From NCBI RefSeq assembly GCF_003931565.1, contig NZ_RRYI01000004.1:248001-312000 (forward strand): a DNA stretch of 64,000 bases, written 5' to 3'. Of this stretch, positions 42,667 through 51,417 are shown in pieces. Numbering within the stretch: the first letter of the stretch is position 1; each line of letters starts with the position of its first letter. Source of the DNA: Caulobacter sp. 602-1. GTDB lineage: Bacteria > Pseudomonadota > Alphaproteobacteria > Caulobacterales > Caulobacteraceae. The notes under the pieces were generated by a model. The model was given only the letters and a program-made list of their open reading frames with translations. It was not told where the DNA came from and did no database searches. The translations under genes were made by a program, and so were the position numbers.

Positions 42667-44603
42667 GCGTGGCTCACCATCGGCGGATCGTCTAGGCCGC
42701 CGCGCAGCGCGGCTAGCGCTTGGGCCGCCGTGGCCGACGCTAGGTCGGCCGGGCTGTCGGCCAGGGCGGTCAGCGTTTCCTCGGCCAGGGCTCGTGACAG
42801 CATCGGTGAAAAATCGTCTCCGAGTTCGAAGGCCATGGCCCCGCGAAGGTCGGCGACCAGCGCGCGCGTCTCCGCCGGCAGCTTGGTCTCCACGGTGCGC
42901 AAGGCGGCTAGGTCCAGCGTAAGCCAAAGGCTGTCCAGCGCCCTGCCAGGCGGGGGAGCGCCCGGAAGACCCGTGCGGATGACGGCCCGATCGACACCCA
43001 AGGCCACGAGGCGCTCGAGAGACGGCGGACGATGGGCGACGGCCACGCCGCAGAGGTCTCGCCGCGCCGCCTTGTCCAGCCGCCGCGCTCGAAGATGCTC
43101 GCGATCAATGGGCGACAGGCCAACCACGGCCAGGGCTATCAGGCAGCCAACAAGGGCTCCAGCGGCGATCTCGGCGGTCTGGGCGCTGTTCGTCGCGTGG
43201 CTGTTGCGCAGCGCCAGAATGGCGAAGAAATTGGCCAGGACGACCACGCCGACCGGCGACATGGCCGCTAGCAGGCCCAGGGGAAGCACGGCCAGGGACA
43301 GCAGGGCGGCGAGGGCGAAGAAGGATCTCGCCGCGGGCAAGAGGCCGAGCTGGTAGATCAAGGCCAGGGCGGCGGCGATGGCTATCCACGCCAGCACGCC
43401 GACCGCCGTGGACCTCGCGCCGGGCGAGCCCAGGGAGAAGGACAGGGACAGGAAGACGAACACGATCGCGCTCGGCCCTGACACCCAGCCCGTCAGTCCC
43501 CACAAGGCGACACAGGCGGCCAGTCCAACCGCCATGGGCACGGTGTCGAGGGCCGCGACGGCGAAGTCCAAGCTTCGGGGCAGCCGCGCGCCGTCTCCCG
43601 GCGCGGCCTTGGGCGGCGCCACGCCTTGGCTGACGGCCTCCAGCACCAAGCAAAAGCGCCGCCAACGCTCGACAAAGGCGGCCAGGCGCTCGGCGCCGGG
43701 CGCCGCGAGCGCCAGCGCCAGGGTGCGATGGTCATCGTTGGGCGGTTGGCCCGCTGGCGTCACCGTCCGCTGAACAAAGGTGCGGACCGCGCCGCGCAGA
43801 GATGGCGGGACGGCGCGCCAGCGGCCCGCTGCGGCCAATTCCACCGCTAGCCAGGTCGTCGCTCGATGCAGGGTGTGTAGGTCGCGCGTCTGTGGAGGAG
43901 CCGCCACGACATCGTAGGGCAAGTGGGCCTCGGCGGCGTCGAACCGGGACAGGATCGTCAGGTCAGGGGCCGCGGACGCGGCGGGCGTGGCCAGCGCGTC
44001 GGCGGCGACCTTTGCCATGCGGTCACGCCAATCAATCATCGCCGCGACGAAGGCCGGCGTCTCGGCCCGAGGTGCGATCAGGCTGTCGACCAAGGCGGTC
44101 GCCAACACCGCCAGACCGATCTCGGCCATCCGGGTCATGGCCGTCTCCAGGATCGCGCCGCGCGCGGCGACCTGCTCAAGGGTCACGACGCCGACCGTCA
44201 GTGCGGTGGTGAACCAGGTGTAGCTTCGCGGCGTGCGATCAAGGTTCTTGGCGAAGCTGGCGAGAAGGATGCACGCGATCGCCCCGCCCAGCAGCACGGT
44301 GGGATCATCACCCAGCAAAGCGGAGAGAAGGATGGCGCTCGCCGCGCCCAGCGCGGTCCCAGCGAGGCGAAAGAGCGACCGCGACCGAACCGCGCCAGCC
44401 TGGGGCTCGGCGAGCAGCACGAAGACGGTCAGGGCCGACCAGTACGGGTTTTGCAGGTCGAGGCTGAACGCCGTCCAAAGCGCGAGCGTCACCGCGGCCA
44501 TGGCCTTAATCGCCAGCAGCGCGTCTTGCCGGTTGGGCGGGCGAAGCGCCGCCCACGCGCCGCGCAGGCTGAGCGGCGGGGCGGGATTGACGATGCTGGT
44601 CAT
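42663..44603 (-). CDS. FUSC-type inner-membrane efflux protein (AaeB-like)
   Basis: A 646-residue inner-membrane protein of the fusaric acid resistance family, with two blocks of membrane segments (about residues 30-180 and 370-500) and cytosolic domains after each. First gene of the efflux operon. A direct-repeat operator begins 53 bp before its ATG. Likely substrates are aromatic acids or related compounds by family analogy. Confidence 0.92.
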   Translation of the reverse strand: MTSIVNPAPPLSLRGAWAALRPPNRQDALLAIKAMAAVTLALWTAFSLDLQNPYWSALTVFVLLAEPQAGAVRSRSLFRLAGTALGAASAILLSALLGDDPTVLLGGAIACILLASFAKNLDRTPRSYTWFTTALTVGVVTLEQVAARGAILETAMTRMAEIGLAVLATALVDSLIAPRAETPAFVAAMIDWRDRMAKVAADALATPAASAAPDLTILSRFDAAEAHLPYDVVAAPPQTRDLHTLHRATTWLAVELAAAGRWRAVPPSLRGAVRTFVQRTVTPAGQPPNDDHRTLALALAAPGAERLAAFVERWRRFCLVLEAVSQGVAPPKAAPGDGARLPRSLDFAVAALDTVPMAVGLAACVALWGLTGWVSGPSAIVFVFLSLSFSLGSPGARSTAVGVLAWIAIAAALALIYQLGLLPAARSFFALAALLSLAVLPLGLLAAMSPVGVVVLANFFAILALRNSHATNSAQTAEIAAGALVGCLIALAVVGLSPIDREHLRARRLDKAARRDLCGVAVAHRPPSLERLVALGVDRAVIRTGLPGAPPPGRALDSLWLTLDLAALRTVETKLPAETRALVADLRGAMAFELGDDFSPMLSRALAEETLTALADSPADLASATAAQALAALRGGLDDPPMVSHA

Positions 44604-44656
44604 CGGGCCTCCTCGAAAGGCTCCAATCAGCTAATCACGACCGTTGTGTCCCGCCC

Positions 44657-44676
44657 GGTAAATTGCCGTGAAGTCT
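44657..44676 (+). promoter_or_regulatory. Direct-repeat operator before efflux operon
   Basis: Plus-strand units GGTAAATTGC and CGTGAAGTCT, with a weaker third GGTCTTTAGA. It lies 53 bp before the FUSC start on the opposite strand. Confidence 0.62.
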
Positions 44677-44681
44677 GGTCT

Positions 44682-44910
44682 TTAGAATCGCGCCCGTAGA
44701 CTGAGCTCGAAACGCCGCCGGCGCGGTCCCCATAGAAGCTGCAGCCAAGCTCCGTGCTGGTGACTGTGGGCGGCCGGTGGTCGAGCAGATTCTGCGCCCA
44801 GACACGCTTCTAGGGCGTCTAGGAACGGCCCGCGCCGCCTGAAGACATCGTCGATCCAGGCGTCGAGATAGATTTGCGCAGGAATGTCCACGCGCGGCCG
44901 GTCAGGCGGA
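44682..44910 (-). pseudogene. 3' remnant of a TonB-dependent receptor gene
   Basis: Read on the minus strand with frame changes, this encodes the end of an STN-family receptor: I-P-A-Q-I-Y-L-D-A-W in one frame, then W-A-Q-N-L-L-D-H-R-P-P-T-V and F-Y-G-D in the next frame, then R-R-R-R-F-E-L-S-L-R-A-R-F and stop back in the first frame. The two intact receptors in the window end in the same N-L-L or N-L-F, Y-G-D-P-R-G-R-R-F-E pattern. At least two frameshifts are needed and the N-terminal 900 or so residues are missing, so it is a decayed fragment. The further frame up to 45128 is open but unrecognised. Confidence 0.7.
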
Positions 44911-45128
44911 CTAGGCGATCACGGAGGGGCATGGTTGGTGGGCGCGCCACGGCCTTGTAGCCGCCGACGCACTGGCCATTGGCGTCACGAAGAGGAAGCT
45001 CCAAGCCATGAACAGGCTCGCATTTCTCCGCCAGCGGACAAGACCATCGCCATAGCGAGGCGCCTACACCCAGGCCCGCCGCGCGCCACCGGTAAGGCGA
45101 AGGCCGGTTTCGATCGCTTCGAACCAGA

Positions 45129-45677
45129 TCAAGCGCGGTAGGCCGGTGTCAGGCGATCCATGGTCAGGTCGAGGGCCTCGCGCCGCCACTGCCCCGGCGT
45201 CGCGCCGGTTATCTCGCGAAACGCGCGGGTGAAGTGCGATTGGTCCGCAAAACCCGTCGCGCAGGCGACGTCACAGAGCCGAAGCCGGGTGCCCGTCATC
45301 AACGCCTGCGCCCGCTCGACGCGTTTGCGGGTCAGGAACAGGTGGAAGCGCTCGCCGAAAGTGCGCTTGAAGCCCCGGCCGAAGTGACCCCTGCTGAGCC
45401 GGGCCATCCGCGCCAGATCGCTCAGACAGATCGCCCCGCCCAGATTGCTGTCGATATAGGCGCTCACGCGCTTTGCTTGCCACGGGGCCAGGCCCGACGG
45501 CTGGACCGTCGGGGCCGCCGGCGGCGTGGAGGGCGCTAGCAACGTCTCGGCGTTGAGGAGATATTGGCGGGCCGAGTTGGGGTCGGCGTCCAGCTTGGTG
45601 ATCGCGTGACGAACAAGGCTCGCGACGGCTCGCGTGTTGCACGCCGCCTCGGCCGAAATACATTCCAAGTTGTCCAT
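45129..45677 (-). CDS. AraC-family transcription regulator
   Basis: A 182-residue regulator with a short N-terminal part and a C-terminal AraC double helix-turn-helix (about residues 85-175: L-S-D-L-A-R-M-A-R-L-S-R-G-H-F-G-R-G-F-K and the second helix I-C/V-A-C-A-T-G-F-A-D-Q-S-H-F-T-R-A-F). I start at the ATG at 45677, which has AGGAG 7 bases upstream; the frame runs 32 codons further but crosses the direct-repeat operator at 45742-45771, 64 bp upstream. A possible regulator of efflux or hydrolase neighbours. Confidence 0.9.
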   Translation of the reverse strand: MDNLECISAEAACNTRAVASLVRHAITKLDADPNSARQYLLNAETLLAPSTPPAAPTVQPSGLAPWQAKRVSAYIDSNLGGAICLSDLARMARLSRGHFGRGFKRTFGERFHLFLTRKRVERAQALMTGTRLRLCDVACATGFADQSHFTRAFREITGATPGQWRREALDLTMDRLTPAYRA

Positions 45678-45741
45678 GACCAAGCTCCTGTCTCCGCGTC
45701 TGAAGGTGCTCCCAGTCAGACGTGTTCGATGGCTCTGGCCA

Positions 45742-45771
45742 AGTGAAGCGAGGTAAAACGCCGTGTGAGCC
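45742..45771 (+). promoter_or_regulatory. Three-unit direct-repeat operator before araC-type gene
   Basis: Plus-strand units AGTGAAGCGA, GGTAAAACGC and CGTGTGAGCC, starting 64 bp before the AraC-type start on the opposite strand. Confidence 0.6.
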
Positions 45772-45825
45772 ACGACAAGCAGGCCGTCGGACCGGTTGCT
45801 CGTCGTGGATGCGCAGCGCCTTGGG

Positions 45826-46803
45826 TCAGGCCTGGTTCAGGAACTCCCTAAGCAAGCGATTATACTCATCGGGCCTCTCGACCATGGTCATGTGCGAGCA
45901 TCCGCTCATCACCGCCAACCGGGCCGGCCCCGCCACGCCGTCGCGGATCGTCTGGTGGCAGTCGAGCGTCACCTCGTCGAACTGGCCGGTCGTGATCAGG
46001 CAAGGCTGGGTGATCGCCTTGAGGTCCGCGCGACGATCCCAATCCTTGATCTTACCGATGATCGTGAACTCGTTGGGGCCGTTGAGAACCCGATAGGCGA
46101 TCGACTTGGCCAAGGCCTCGAAGGAGACCGCCGCGTCCGGGCTGGGCGGCGTGCGAAGCAGGAAGTTATCGTAGAATTGCTGGGCCAGGGCGGCGTATTC
46201 AGGCGTCCCGGTCTTGCCGGCCGTTTCGAGGGCGTGGATGCGGCTGGCATAGTCGTCGGGCAACGACGCCATCAGGCGCTGGAAGCCCGCGACGGCCTGG
46301 GGAATGCTCGCCATGGCCCCGCTGAGAATGAGCCTGTCCACGCCCCGGCCGCGGCCCTGGCAGAGATACTCGATAGCCAAGAGCGCCCCCCAGGAGTGGC
46401 CGAGCAACACGACCTTATCCAGACCGAGCGCGGCGCGGACGGCGTCCACTTCCTCAACCGAGCGATCGATAGTGTAGAGGGCCTCGTTCGTCGGGGCGTC
46501 GGCCTTGCCGCATCCCAGCTGGTCGTAAAAGATCACCGGCCGCTCGTCGGCCAGGGCCTTGAGCGACAGGAGGTAGTTGTGAGCCGCCCCGGGACCGCCG
46601 TGCAGGGTCAGGAGCGGGGTCTTCGGACCCGCGCCGAACCGGCGCCAGTAGACGCGGCCGCCCGGCGCCGAGACGTAACCTTCCGCCTGCGGGATAGCCG
46701 CCCCCGCGCTGTCGCCCAAAAGCGAGGCGCCGACCCCTGCGCCCGCGAGGGCCGCCCCGGCCGCAAGGGCGTTGCGACGCGTGAAGGAGCGGGTGGTTCT
46801 CAT
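45826..46803 (-). CDS. Exported proline-iminopeptidase-like alpha/beta hydrolase
   Basis: A 325-residue hydrolase with a Tat-type signal (T-R-R-N-A-L-A-A-G, residues 7-30), the H-G-G-P-G oxyanion motif, nucleophile in G-H-S-W-G-A, acid in G-Q-F-D-E-V and His in C-S-H-M-T. The match is to the prolyl iminopeptidase S33 group, whose members act on peptides or small esters and amides. The ATG at 46803 has AGGA upstream. No close paralogue in the window. Confidence 0.9.
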   Translation of the reverse strand: MRTTRSFTRRNALAAGAALAGAGVGASLLGDSAGAAIPQAEGYVSAPGGRVYWRRFGAGPKTPLLTLHGGPGAAHNYLLSLKALADERPVIFYDQLGCGKADAPTNEALYTIDRSVEEVDAVRAALGLDKVVLLGHSWGALLAIEYLCQGRGRGVDRLILSGAMASIPQAVAGFQRLMASLPDDYASRIHALETAGKTGTPEYAALAQQFYDNFLLRTPPSPDAAVSFEALAKSIAYRVLNGPNEFTIIGKIKDWDRRADLKAITQPCLITTGQFDEVTLDCHQTIRDGVAGPARLAVMSGCSHMTMVERPDEYNRLLREFLNQA

Positions 46804-46882
46804 GGGCATCATCCTGCTGCTGCCGAGCGACGACGGCGGCGGCTCTACCGCAAGTCGCGGGGCCATGCGATGGCGCAGCCTG

Positions 46883-46902
46883 CGGATTCACCAAATTTAA
46901 CC
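46883..46902 (-). promoter_or_regulatory. Two-unit direct-repeat operator
   Basis: Minus-strand units GGTTAAATTT and GGTGAATCCG. It lies 79 bp from the divergent hydrolase start at 46803 and 244 bp from the OYE start. Confidence 0.5.
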
Positions 46903-46939
46903 GCGGCCGCCAACGGTTCGCGACAGACTGGCCCGCACG

Positions 46940-46959
46940 AGGATTCACGCCAATTGACT
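46940..46959 (-). promoter_or_regulatory. Two-unit direct-repeat operator before OYE
   Basis: Minus-strand units AGTCAATTGG and CGTGAATCCT. It lies 187 bp before the OYE start. Confidence 0.5.
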
Positions 46960-47146
46960 GGCTAGGCTTTGGGGGAGGGCGCATCTCGGCGGCGATGCTC
47001 GACGTAGCGCTACGTTCTGCACCGTGTGGATGCCGTTCGCCGGGCGTCCGATTAGTGGGCATTGCCTTCACCATGGCCATGGCGCGGAAAAGATGACCGT
47101 CTTCAAGGTTGAACCATCTCCAACATCGATCGGTGAGTAGAACACC

Positions 47147-48250
47147 ATGACCGGCCCGGCGCTGTTTCAACCGCTTGAGATCCGCAGGCTCGCCCTGAGG
47201 AACCGCATCATCATCGCGCCGATGTGCCAGTATTCGGCGCGGGACGGCTGCATGACCGACTGGCATCTGATCCATCTGGGCCATCTGGCGATGTCGGGGG
47301 CCGCGCTGCTGACCATAGAAGCCACCGCGGTCCTGCCCGAAGGCCGGATCAGCTACGCCGACGCTGGCCTTTGGGACGACGAGACCGAGGCGGCGTTGGC
47401 CCGCACCCTTGAGGGGGGTCGCCGCTGGTCCGACATGCCCGTGCTCATCCAGCTCTCCCATGCCGGCCGCAAGGCCTCGAGCGAAAAGCCCTGGCTCGGC
47501 GGCCAGCAGTTGCCGCCGCATCACCCCCACGGTTGGCAAACCGTGGCGCCGTCGCCGCTAGGCGCCGCGGCGGGGGTGACCGTGCCGGCCGCGATGGACG
47601 GCCAGGAATTGCGGCGGGTCGCCGACGCCTTCGCCGCTGCCGCGGCGCGCGCCGCGCGCGTCGGACTGGACGGCGTCCAGCTCCATGCCGCCCACGGCTA
47701 TCTCCTGCATCAGTTCCTGTCGCCGCTGTCGAACCAGCGGACCGACGCCTATGGCGGTTCGCTGGCAAATCGCATGCGGTTTCCGCTGGAGGTCTTCGAC
47801 AGGGTGCGGGCGATCTTTCCGGCCGAGCGACCGGTGTCGATGCGCGTCTCCGCCACCGACTGGATCGACGGCGGCTGGAATCTCGATCAGACCCTGGCCT
47901 TCGCCCAGGCCCTCGAAGCGCGCGGCTGCGACGCCATCCACGTCTCGAGCGGCGGCCTGGACGCGCGCCAGGCGATCGCGGTGGGACCCAACTATCAGGT
48001 CCCCTTCGCCCGGGCGGTCAAGGCCGCGGTCGACATCCCGGTGGTGGCGGTCGGATTGATCACCGAACCCCAGCAGGCCGAGGCCATCGTCTCGACCGGC
48101 GACGCCGACCTGGTGGCCTTGGCCAGAGCCATGCTGTTCGACCCGCGCTGGCCCTGGCGCGCGGCCGCCGAACTGGGCGCCAAGGTGGCGCCGCCGGCGC
48201 AATACCAGCGCGCCGAGCCGCGTCGCTATCGCGGCCTCTTCGAGGCGTAA
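47147..48250 (+). CDS. Old Yellow Enzyme family NADH:flavin oxidoreductase (YqjM-like)
   Basis: A 367-residue FMN ene-reductase. Family motifs visible: I-I-A-P-M-C-Q-Y-S at the N-terminus (Cys of the YqjM class), Q-L-S-H-A-G-R-K, H-A-A-H-G-Y-L-L-H-Q-F-L-S-P, and N-R-M-R-F. These enzymes reduce activated double bonds of enones, quinones and nitro compounds, and often act in electrophile stress. Followed by a direct-repeat operator and a hydrolase on the same strand. Confidence 0.95.
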   Translation: MTGPALFQPLEIRRLALRNRIIIAPMCQYSARDGCMTDWHLIHLGHLAMSGAALLTIEATAVLPEGRISYADAGLWDDETEAALARTLEGGRRWSDMPVLIQLSHAGRKASSEKPWLGGQQLPPHHPHGWQTVAPSPLGAAAGVTVPAAMDGQELRRVADAFAAAAARAARVGLDGVQLHAAHGYLLHQFLSPLSNQRTDAYGGSLANRMRFPLEVFDRVRAIFPAERPVSMRVSATDWIDGGWNLDQTLAFAQALEARGCDAIHVSSGGLDARQAIAVGPNYQVPFARAVKAAVDIPVVAVGLITEPQQAEAIVSTGDADLVALARAMLFDPRWPWRAAAELGAKVAPPAQYQRAEPRRYRGLFEA

Positions 48251-48252
48251 GG

Positions 48253-48282
48253 CGACTTCACGCGGTTTGACGCGGCTTTACT
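48253..48282 (-). promoter_or_regulatory. Three-unit direct-repeat operator before hydrolase
   Basis: Minus-strand units AGTAAAGCCG, CGTCAAACCG and CGTGAAGTCG at exact 10-bp pitch, ending 58 bp before the ATG at 48341. One of the clearest copies of the element. Confidence 0.68.
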
Positions 48283-48340
48283 GTCACGCGCGCCGCCGCC
48301 GCCGCACGCTGCCTGGATCTCCAGCGACCTCGAGGCCCTG

Positions 48341-49219
48341 ATGACCCGCGATTCTGTCCGTTACGAGATCACCCTTCGCCGCGCCGAGGTCGACGGTGTG
48401 TCGGTCTTCTATCGCGAAGCCGGCGATCCCAGGCGACCCACGATCCTCCTGCTGCACGGTTTTCCGTCCTCCTCGCACCAGTTCCGCGATCTCATGCCGC
48501 GACTGGCCGACCGATACCACCTGGTCGCGCCCGACCTTCCTGGTTTTGGCTTCACGACCGCGCCGCTGAACTTCGACTACACCTTCGCCGGCCTTAGCCG
48601 GACCCTGGGCGCTTTCGTGGACGCCCTGGGTCTCAAGCGCTATGCGCTCTACATCTTCGACTACGGCGCCCCGGTGGGGCTGCGCCTGGCCCTGGAGCGG
48701 CCAGAGGCGATCAGCGCCATCGTCTCGCAGAACGGCAACGCCTATGAGGAGGGACTGAGCGAAGGCTGGGGGCCGACCCGCGCCTTCTGGGCCGATCCCT
48801 CATCGGCGCATCGCGAGGTCATGCGCGGCATGCTGACGCTGGAGACGACCCAGTGGCAGTACACGCACGGCGCGCCGCAAGACGCGCTGCTGGCTCCGGA
48901 GGCCTACTGGCTGGACGCGGCGCTGATGGCGCGCCCCGGCAACGACGAGATTCAGCTGGCCCTGATCGCCGATTATGCCAGCAATATCGCGCTCTACCCG
49001 CGCTTCCACGCCTATTTCCGGGATCGCCAGCCGCCGCTCCTGGCGGTCTGGGGGGCCAAGGATCCGTTTTTCCGGCCCGAAGGCGCGCGAGCCTTTCGCC
49101 GCGACCTTCCCAAAGCCGAGGTCCATCTGCTTGAAGCCGGTCATTTCGCCCTGGAAACCCATGCGCGCGCCATCGCCGGCCTCATGGTCGACTTCTTGAG
49201 CCGCCATGGCGGCGGCTAG
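48341..49219 (+). CDS. Alpha/beta hydrolase (haloalkane dehalogenase/epoxide hydrolase-like)
   Basis: A 292-residue cytosolic hydrolase with H-G-F-P-S-S-S-H-Q-F-R, a nucleophile segment F-D-Y-G-A-P-V-G that places Asp at the nucleophile as in dehalogenases and epoxide hydrolases, W-G-x-K-D-P-F acid region, and A-G-H-F-A-L-E with the catalytic His. A paralogue with a signal peptide is at 54177. The substrate is unknown. Its end overlaps the convergent antiporter gene by 4 bases. Confidence 0.9.
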   Translation: MTRDSVRYEITLRRAEVDGVSVFYREAGDPRRPTILLLHGFPSSSHQFRDLMPRLADRYHLVAPDLPGFGFTTAPLNFDYTFAGLSRTLGAFVDALGLKRYALYIFDYGAPVGLRLALERPEAISAIVSQNGNAYEEGLSEGWGPTRAFWADPSSAHREVMRGMLTLETTQWQYTHGAPQDALLAPEAYWLDAALMARPGNDEIQLALIADYASNIALYPRFHAYFRDRQPPLLAVWGAKDPFFRPEGARAFRRDLPKAEVHLLEAGHFALETHARAIAGLMVDFLSRHGGG

Positions 49220-50772
49220 TCTTCCTCGATGTGACGCTGGGCGTCGTCGCCGAGGGCGACTTCGGTGAAGTCCAGCTCCTCCTGAAGGATCAGGAAGGCG
49301 TCCGGTCCGATCGCATGGCTTCGACGCAGCGCCTCCAGCGCCACGCGCTGGCGACGCATGGCGGCCAGGCCCATGCATCGCCAGGTCTCGAAGGGCAGGT
49401 TGGGCGGCGGTCCGATCGCGTCCAGGGACGGCTCGGTCACACGGCGGGTCTGCAGGGCGTAACGCCAATAGTTGGCGGCTGGACCGCGTGCGGTCTCCAG
49501 GTCCGCCAGCGCCGCCTCGGCCATCGCCGCCCGCGTCGCGCCCAGTTCGGCCTTTAGATCCGTCTCGCCGTCGAGCCGCAGCAGACGGATTAGCGGCGCG
49601 AGGCTCAAGCCCTGGATGACGAGGGTGGCCAGAACCACCGCGAAGGCGGCGAGCACGATGAGATCACGCTGCGGAAAGTCGCGGGGGAGGGCAAAGGCGG
49701 TGGCCAACGTCACCAGGCCCCGCATGCCACACCAGCCGATCAAGATCCCTTGACGCAGGGTGGCCGGCTCTAGATTGCCGCGGGCGAACCGAAAGCGCGC
49801 CGCGACCCGGTTGTAGACCAGCAGCCAAGCCATGCGCACAACGATCACGCAGGCGACGACGCAGGCGGAAAACTGCAGAGCCTCGATCAGTCGCGCTTGC
49901 GGCATAGCGGTCACGATGGTGCGCGCCTGGAGACCCATCAGCAGGAAGGCCAGGACGTTGAGCAGGAAAACCGCCGTGTCCCAGACCGCGAAGCTATGGA
50001 TGCGCGCACGGGGCGGGGTGGTCGCCTCGGTCATGCGGGCGATGGCCATGCCGAAAGCGACCAGACAGAGGATGGGCGAAAGCTTCAGGCGCTCGGCGAT
50101 GATCCAGACGCCCAGGCTGGAGACGAATTCCAGTAGATTGCCGCCCAGGGTCCCGGTGACATGAGGCGTCAGCCAGCCGAAGACGTGGGCCAGGACGATG
50201 CCCAGCACGATGCCGCCTGGCGCGGCGAGGCCGATCTGGAGGACCAGGGGCGGGTCCAGCGCGCCGCGCGCGTGGATCGCCGTGGCCGCGCTGAACAGCA
50301 GCAGCGCCGAGGCGTCGTTGAGTAGGCTCTCGCCCTTCAGCACCATCACCGACCGGCGTGGCATGCGCACTTGGCTGAGAACCGCGGTCGCGGCCGCCGC
50401 GTCCGGCGGCGCGACGATGGCGCCCAGCGCCAGGGCCGCATAGACGGGCAGTCCGGCCATCGCCACGCCGAGTATCGCCACCGCGCCCGTCGTCAGGAGC
50501 ACGGCGATCACGACCAGCGCCACGAGCGGCCGCCAGAACCTGCGGATGGCGTCCAGCGGAAAATCGAAGGCCGCGTCGACCAGGACGGGCGCGATGAACA
50601 GCGCTAAGGCGGTATGCGGATCCAGCCTGATGCTGGGCGCGCCCGGGATCAGGGCAAGGCCGACGCCGGCCGCGGCCAACATCGCCGGATATGGCGCGGC
50701 GGCGCGGCGAGAGATCTGTAGCAGGATGATCGCTAGCGCGAGCAACGCCACCAGGCTCTCAAAGAAGGTCAT
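49216..50772 (-). CDS. Na+/H+ antiporter of the CPA1 family
   Basis: A 518-residue cation/proton antiporter with about 12 membrane segments over residues 1-400 and a cytosolic tail of about 110 residues. The conserved core is visible: G-A-I-V-A-P-P-D-A in the position of the ion-binding motif, K-G-E-S-L-L-N-D-A, and G-M-R-G-L-V-T-L-A. Such antiporters control internal pH and sodium. No direct-repeat site was seen before it. Confidence 0.92.
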   Translation of the reverse strand: MTFFESLVALLALAIILLQISRRAAAPYPAMLAAAGVGLALIPGAPSIRLDPHTALALFIAPVLVDAAFDFPLDAIRRFWRPLVALVVIAVLLTTGAVAILGVAMAGLPVYAALALGAIVAPPDAAAATAVLSQVRMPRRSVMVLKGESLLNDASALLLFSAATAIHARGALDPPLVLQIGLAAPGGIVLGIVLAHVFGWLTPHVTGTLGGNLLEFVSSLGVWIIAERLKLSPILCLVAFGMAIARMTEATTPPRARIHSFAVWDTAVFLLNVLAFLLMGLQARTIVTAMPQARLIEALQFSACVVACVIVVRMAWLLVYNRVAARFRFARGNLEPATLRQGILIGWCGMRGLVTLATAFALPRDFPQRDLIVLAAFAVVLATLVIQGLSLAPLIRLLRLDGETDLKAELGATRAAMAEAALADLETARGPAANYWRYALQTRRVTEPSLDAIGPPPNLPFETWRCMGLAAMRRQRVALEALRRSHAIGPDAFLILQEELDFTEVALGDDAQRHIEED

Positions 50773-50864
50773 GTCGCGCCCCTTGCCTCCGGCGCCGGCG
50801 CGCCGCGGCGATCCCCCGCGCCCCCACGGGGCCTAGCGGTGTTGACGCGCGCCGTCATCGGCGT

Positions 50865-51161
50865 TCAGGCCACGTCGATCGGATGGGCGACGACAGCCTG
50901 ACGGTCGGCCAGATCACCGATGCGGGAGAGATAGTCCTGGAAGTGGGGGGTGGCGCGATGGGCCGTGATCGCCTCGTCGCCGGTGTAGAGCTCATCCAGA
51001 ACGAAACGTCGCGGCTCGTCGCGATCGCGCCAGACCTCGTAACTGACATTCCCAGGCTCTGAGCGACTGGCCGCCGCCAGATCCCGCAACAGGCTTTGCA
51101 GCGCCGCCTCCTGGCCTGGCTTGGCGACGAGGAAGGCGATGGTCTTGGCTTGCACGCCCAT
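50865..51161 (-). CDS. Small ABM-domain (putative quinol monooxygenase) protein
   Basis: A 98-residue cytosolic protein with an antibiotic-biosynthesis-monooxygenase domain (I-A-F-L-V-A-K-P-G-Q-E, N-V-S-Y-E-V-W, F-V-L-D-E-L-Y). Divergent from the aldo/keto reductase at 51418; each has its own direct-repeat operator in the shared region. This pairing of AKR and ABM repeats that of the operon at 21008-23399. Confidence 0.85.
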   Translation of the reverse strand: MGVQAKTIAFLVAKPGQEAALQSLLRDLAAASRSEPGNVSYEVWRDRDEPRRFVLDELYTGDEAITAHRATPHFQDYLSRIGDLADRQAVVAHPIDVA

Positions 51162-51216
51162 GGCGGTCTCCCTTTTAGGATCGATCGAGCTTATCTGGGG
51201 CGATCGCGTTTGGCGG

Positions 51217-51246
51217 CCTTAAGCGCGGTTAAATTGCGTGAAGCCC
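51217..51246 (+). promoter_or_regulatory. Direct-repeat operator before ABM gene
   Basis: Plus-strand units GGTTAAATTG and CGTGAAGCCC at 51227-51246, with a weaker third CCTTAAGCGC just before. The strong pair starts 65 bp before the ABM start on the opposite strand. Confidence 0.62.
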
Positions 51247-51306
51247 AGGCCGAGGCGTGCTTGCCCGTCGCGTTCAGGGGGACCAGGGATCGGAGCCGGC
51301 TTACGA

Positions 51307-51324
51307 TCGCGCGACGTCGCGCGA
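51307..51324. repeat. 18-bp perfect palindrome
   Basis: TCGCGCGACGTCGCGCGA, perfectly self-complementary, one base from the three-unit direct repeat and midway between two divergent genes. Possibly a binding site for a second regulator; could be chance in GC-rich DNA. Confidence 0.5.
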
Positions 51325-51325
51325 C

Positions 51326-51355
51326 GGACTTGACGGTTCTTGACGTCGTTTAACC
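51326..51355 (-). promoter_or_regulatory. Three-unit direct-repeat operator before AKR gene
   Basis: Minus-strand units GGTTAAACGA, CGTCAAGAAC and CGTCAAGTCC at exact 10-bp pitch, ending 62 bp before the ATG at 51418. Confidence 0.68.
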
Positions 51356-51417
51356 AGCGCGATCAGCCAGCGCCGACAATAGTGGCGTATCAAAGGACGC
51401 CGCAACGGACCCCCATC

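Larger units (their letters stand above)
46804..47146. other. Divergent region between hydrolase and OYE genes
   Basis: Holds no gene. Two two-unit direct-repeat sites lie at 46883-46902 and 46940-46959, and a 14-bp perfect palindrome ACGTAGCGCTACGT lies at 47002-47015. Confidence 0.5.
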
